Positions 60,604-64,000 of a DNA stretch of 64,000 bases are shown here, piece by piece. The notes below the pieces were generated by a model, which saw only the letters and a list, made by a program, of their open reading frames with translations, did not search any database and was not told the origin of the DNA. Made by a program: the position numbers and the translations under genes. Source of the DNA: Ascarosepion bandense (taxonomy: Eukaryota > Mollusca > Cephalopoda > Sepiida > Sepiidae); the NCBI GenBank assembly GCA_037127315.1, contig JBBBDQ010001154.1, positions 1,344,001 to 1,408,000 on the forward strand, written 5' to 3'. Numbering within the stretch: the stretch's first letter is position 1; each line of letters begins with the position of its first letter.

Positions 60604-61014
60604 GTGAATTGTTTAGTTTGATTTCTGACGAAGACATTTTTCCTTGCCCGGATTTTCACTATGATTGCACGGATTGGCCCGGACCCGTGCCCGGTGTGCC
60701 TGGTAGTCAGATACGGTCATAGTGTTGGTAAACCGTAACAAAACGAATCAATAAAAAATTAATAAGTCTGCAGCAGACACATCATCTTGGATAAAATTTG
60801 ATCTGAAATTTTAACTTCATTATTTAACCTCATTATATTTGATTAATATTCACTAATGAATTAAGTACATTTAAAAAAAAATTGAGAAAATTTGCATTTC
60901 TTTTTTAAAATACGTTTTTTTTTCATAATTGGGCGATGGACTTATTGACGAGCATCCTTATATAATTTTTGAAAGTATTTCAAATCTCAAATAAAAAATA
61001 ATATTTTCTTTCAG
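60073..61014. other. End of intron 7
   Basis: 60115-60183 is a short piece of SINE family 1 (plus strand). 60303-60720 has similar-looking ends (cagggccgtag and a reversed tacggtc) and could be a hAT-like MITE; weak. A TTTC run lies at 60575-60602. Ends in the acceptor ttttctttcag. Confidence 0.4.
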
Positions 61015-61157
61015 GTAGTAATTGGCAGCAGTCCATCTATGACGCTCTTGAAGTAACAAGATGCTGCATTATCTTGGTGGCCCCTGCTTATTTTGAGTCA
61101 GAAATGTGCCAAGAAGAATTCAACATTGTTGTGACCAAATGTTTATCAGAGGAAGAG
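61015..61157 (+). CDS. Exon 8: TIR2 middle part with candidate catalytic Glu
   Basis: Acceptor ends at 61014; donor gtgagt starts at 61158 (phase 0). After Gly410 it reads SNWQQSIYDALEVTRCCIIL, then APAYFESEMCQEEFN and VVTKCLSEEE. W-x-x-x-I-x-x-A-L-x-x-[ST]-R is a common pattern for the second helix of TIR domains. The strand C region ends in C-Q-E-E-F, with Glu444 aligned to Glu288 of TIR1. The match between the two TIR domains is clear in order but modest in identity. Confidence 0.88.
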
Positions 61158-61187
61158 GTGAGTGACTGGGCCTTATGAACATATATT

Positions 61188-61279
61188 AGGTTGTCCCAAA
61201 AGTCTTGCGAAAGGGGTCTATCTGGTCCATCACAATCGAGACAAGCGATGGGTTCAGAAAGGGCAAGACAACCTAATAT
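61188..61279. mobile_element. Mariner-type MITE
   Basis: About 90 bp running from TTAGGTTGTCCCAAAAGTCT to an inverted GACAACCTAATA, with TA on both sides. These are the ends and target of mariner elements, without coding capacity. Confidence 0.75.
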
Positions 61280-62127
61280 TATCCGATTTTATCAGTGTGA
61301 TATTTTTGCATTATATCAAGTATTACGAATGTAGCAACTAAGGTCTGCAAATTGGAGTTATTAATAACTAGCAATATAGCCCGGCATTGCTCGGGTGTAA
61401 TGAAAGCTTTAAAACTAATCCATGGTCATGGAGCTCAGACTCTTTGGACGTTGGCACGAATGACTAAAAAGCAATAGTTGTTTCCAGTTAAAGCGAAACC
61501 GTAGACTGAAAGAAAAATGAATGGATGTAAGTCAAATTTTGATTTCCTGCTATCGATATCAAATAAGTTTTTTTCGTCGTAAACTGAATTTTGAAGGCTA
61601 AATAAGTCCTCTGAGTAAATGGTGTCATGACTGAGAATAAGAACTATAATTATACCTACTTAGAGCCAAACCCGAAGCAAAAACTAAAATAAAAGAGCTG
61701 AAAATAATACAGATATACAGGCAGATAAACAGACACATACACAAACATCTTGCCTTTTATATATACATATACATTTTCAATATACATATACATTTTCAAT
61801 ATTTATCGGGGGCACCTCGACACAAAACCTAGCTAAAAGCACTCACAGACGCTTAAAGTACAACTGTGTAAATTTCAAGAAAATCGGTTCAACCGTTTCG
61901 GAGTCTATAAGTAACGGACACACACACACAGACACATACACAGACAAAGTTACATTTATAAATAAGTTTAGATTATTATGGATCACTTTTAATTGCATAC
62001 AGGAGTCTCACTATAAATAGTCACAAATAATTATTATCCAATTTTATCAGTGTGATATTTTTGCATTATATCAAGTATTAAGAATGTAGTAACTAGGGTC
62101 TGCAAATTGGAGGAGAGAGTTATTAAA
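61274..62127. repeat. 95-bp direct repeats bracketing a Helitron
   Basis: 61274-61366 and 62031-62127 are about 90% alike (tttatcagtgtgatattttt and onward). They lie on either side of the Helitron at 61368-61972. Confidence 0.65.
61368..61972 (-). mobile_element. Non-autonomous Helitron
   Basis: Same family and orientation as 58398-58911: CTAG at 61368, TCTAAACTTATTTATAAATG start at 61972, GC-rich end hairpin. 605 bp. Confidence 0.85.
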
Positions 62128-63046
62128 AATAATCTTCTGACTGCTAATCTGTGGTTATCTCCCTTTAAACCTCTCTCTGTTTGCTTTTTTTTTTAATGTA
62201 TTTTTTATCACATAAAATTTTGTGAGGCGCGAGAAAATTTTAATTTTGAAAATTCGGTCCAGAAAAAAAAATGTTGGAAAACACTGTCTTACAACAGTGT
62301 CCGTTCCCACCATATATCGGCATAATTGATTTGGATGTATATTGGCCTTTTGTGATGATTTAGAAATAAAAAAAAGTGTTTAAAAATACAAAAGGATAGG
62401 TTGAAAGTAGAAATTTCAAGAGTTCAAGTGTAAAGGTCTTGGCAAATGCAAGTGATAGAGAAAAAAAATGTAAGAGTCTGCGAGGAAGTAAATATATCTA
62501 TGTATATTGCATGTTTCCAAAATAGCCACTGCTTGACCATCTGGGGAAAGAAAGTATGTTTGTTTTCAATGTAGTAATGACAGATGAGTCATCTAAGGCT
62601 ACTAGTTCGTTATACAGATGTTATATTAAATATCTGGGTATGTTATCAAATAATGAACAAAATTAATTTAATGATTCTGATTTCGGTTGATTTTCTATCT
62701 ATTTATATGCAAATATATAGATCCGCTTTAAAAAGCCTGCTCACTTTTCATTGGCTCACAGTGTTACATCCTGATTGTGAATGTATTCTGGCTGATTGGT
62801 CGAATTATGTATTTTTTAGAAATGTAGAACTTTTCGTCTTTTTGTTATTTGTTTATTTCTTTTCTAACATACTGGTTGTGAAAGCTTTCAGATTGGTTGG
62901 TTGGTTGGTTGGTTGGTTGGTTGGTTGGTTGGTTGGTTGGTTGGTTGGTTGGCTGAACTATGGCTTTTTTTACCTGAAAAGTTTTCTCATCCATCTATTT
63001 TTTAGAGATGGTGAAATGTTTTTTTTTTTTTTTTTTTTTTTTTTTT
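62128..63046. other. Intron 8 filler; TTGG run at 62893-62951
   Basis: AT-rich sequence with a TTGG microsatellite and a poly-T run (63020-63047). The 167-codon frame at 62584-63087 includes the microsatellite (repeated VGWL) and has no domain. Confidence 0.5.
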
Positions 63047-63463
63047 TGTGGGATCTCCCCTTTGTATATGATAATGGACTCGACTGAGTATACATATACT
63101 CCTGCCATAGAGAAAATAGCAGTTGGGCAGTAGAGAGTATCGTAGAGATCCGTTAGAGTTATCGGAGAGTACCGGAACTGATACGTAAGTTACCGAGAGG
63201 TAACGAAGTTACACACAGACTACCGCATTAGAAGATAGACTAGCTCTGAGCTCCACTCAGCTAGAATAATACACACGGATATACTATTTCCAACGACTTC
63301 ACTTCAAGACTTATATATATTTACTTCTTACTAATAGTATTCCTGGATTTACTAACCTGCGTTCAAGTTTGTATATTACGTTCAATATAACCTACTTTTC
63401 TATCTCCATATCTGTTTTTGTTGTTCATTATTTTGTGCGGTTCCTCACCCGGTATCCACAACA
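63047..63463 (+). mobile_element. Probable solo LTR, related to 55099-55415
   Basis: Starts TGTGGGATCTCCCC and ends ATCCACAACA. It shares blocks with the reverse complement of the 55-kb LTR (agtattcctg, then ctactaacc-like, then gttcaata). Target duplications are not clear because the left side is poly-T. Confidence 0.55.
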
Positions 63464-63647
63464 GTTTTATTATTTATTTTGACTTATCTATTTCTTTATC
63501 AATACTTTAGAACCTTGTAGACTTAGATAAGTTTTGTAAAAACCAGGAGCTGATAATAAAATATAAGTAAGCTTCAAGTATTACTTAGATTAATTCACAG
63601 TTTCAGAATTGTCTACTGTTCATAATATTTTATAATTATTCTTGCAG

Positions 63648-63848
63648 GAAACTCAACTCTTGCTGATTCCGGTATGCATTGTAGATGTTGAATCTATTCC
63701 TGACTGGTTTGGTCAACTTAATATTATTGATGCCCGAGAAAGTCTTTTAGTTCCAACCATGGAGAAATTGGCAGCCCAACTGCATTTAAGCTTTGAAAAT
63801 GACAACATTTGGCGTGATTTTGATTGGTTGATCACCAAAGAGGTATAA
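63648..63848 (+). CDS. Exon 9: end of TIR2, possible last exon
   Basis: Acceptor attcttgcag ends at 63647; phase 0. ETQLLLIPVCIVDVESIPDW and FGQLNIIDARE (strands D and E of TIR2) are followed by LVPTMEKLAAQLHLS and NIWRDFDWLITKE. The frame then reads GTA TAA, stopping at 63848. The same bases form a weak donor (GAG|GTATAA) at 63843, and the window closes on the acceptor-like ttcattttag, so further coding exons are possible. No poly-A signal is placed with confidence in the remaining 150 bases. Confidence 0.82.
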   Translation, partial: ETQLLLIPVCIVDVESIPDWFGQLNIIDARESLLVPTMEKLAAQLHLSFENDNIWRDFDWLITKEV

Positions 63849-64000
63849 ATTTTTAATTCTATGTGTCTAATTTTAAAAAAAGGACATTTGGCAGAGTGCA
63901 TGAGTAGATTTTCAATATATAGGTTAAATATAGGAAAATATTGCACAAAATTTTTGTAAGTTTCTCTACTGATTCTTACACACTTCATTCTTCATTTTAG
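63849..64000. other. Downstream sequence ending in acceptor-like site
   Basis: AT-rich. The last bases, a pyrimidine-rich stretch ending in TTTTAG at 64000, would suit a splice acceptor in phase with a donor at 63843. Confidence 0.4.

Noticed and set aside
60303..60720. hAT-like MITE
   Set aside because: The end similarity is short and imperfect and no 8-bp duplication was found, so it is mentioned only as a weak possibility.
62584..63087. 167-codon frame with VGWL repeats
   Set aside because: It spans a TTGG microsatellite and a poly-T run and has no domain.

Overview
The window looks like mollusc DNA, most likely from a cephalopod such as an octopus. The reasons are one gene split by multi-kilobase introns, very dense TA, CA and GATA microsatellites, tRNA-derived SINEs in many copies, Penelope-like elements, Helitrons and decayed LINEs. 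No database could be searched, so the species call is inference. There is no bacterial-style gene layout, no CRISPR array and no intact ribosomal or tRNA gene.

One host gene can be supported. It lies on the + strand from about 11148 to at least 63848. Nine exons join in frame through consensus splice sites, one of them a GC-AG intron. The spliced product is about 523 residues: a macro-like N-terminal domain (exons 1-4, residues 1-208) followed by two TIR domains (exons 5-7 and 7-9). The macro part has a GDIT motif and a PLLGTGQQ loop. Each TIR domain keeps a glutamate in a C-x-x-E-F context, where TIR NAD-cleaving enzymes carry their catalytic glutamate. Macro domains bind ADP-ribose compounds and many TIR domains make them from NAD. 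The fusion therefore suggests one polypeptide that could both make and sense such a signal, as prokaryotic TIR-based defence systems do. That function is inference. Exon 1 is open upstream to its acceptor, and the window ends on an acceptor-like sequence, so the gene may extend both ways.

Layout. 1-11147: upstream repeats, including a 252-bp inverted repeat, a hAT MITE, SINEs, a LINE fragment and a mariner remnant. Intron 1 (11317-19704): Helitron, tandem array made of mariner ends, 154-bp satellite, LINE. Intron 2 (19880-27253): a nearly whole Penelope-like element with inverted terminal repeats, a SINE and a mariner. Intron 3 (27372-31928): two Helitrons and a mariner. Intron 4 (32124-37288): a 700-bp dispersed repeat, a SINE, a LINE end with 227-bp tandem units, a Helitron. 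Intron 5 (37474-44841): a SINE with a hammerhead motif, a 5S-derived SINE, a GATA minisatellite, a LINE. Intron 6 (45016-54527): several Penelope-like elements and a second hammerhead SINE. Intron 7 (54773-61014): nested minisatellite, solo LTR, LINE-end array, mariner, Helitron. Intron 8 (61158-63647): mariner MITE, Helitron, LTR-like block.

Two themes stand out: the macro-TIR-TIR gene, and an unusual number of hammerhead-ribozyme-like motifs in its introns. Two of these motifs lie in SINE-like units. Coordinates of decayed repeats are approximate. Splice junctions were placed by reading frame and consensus only.
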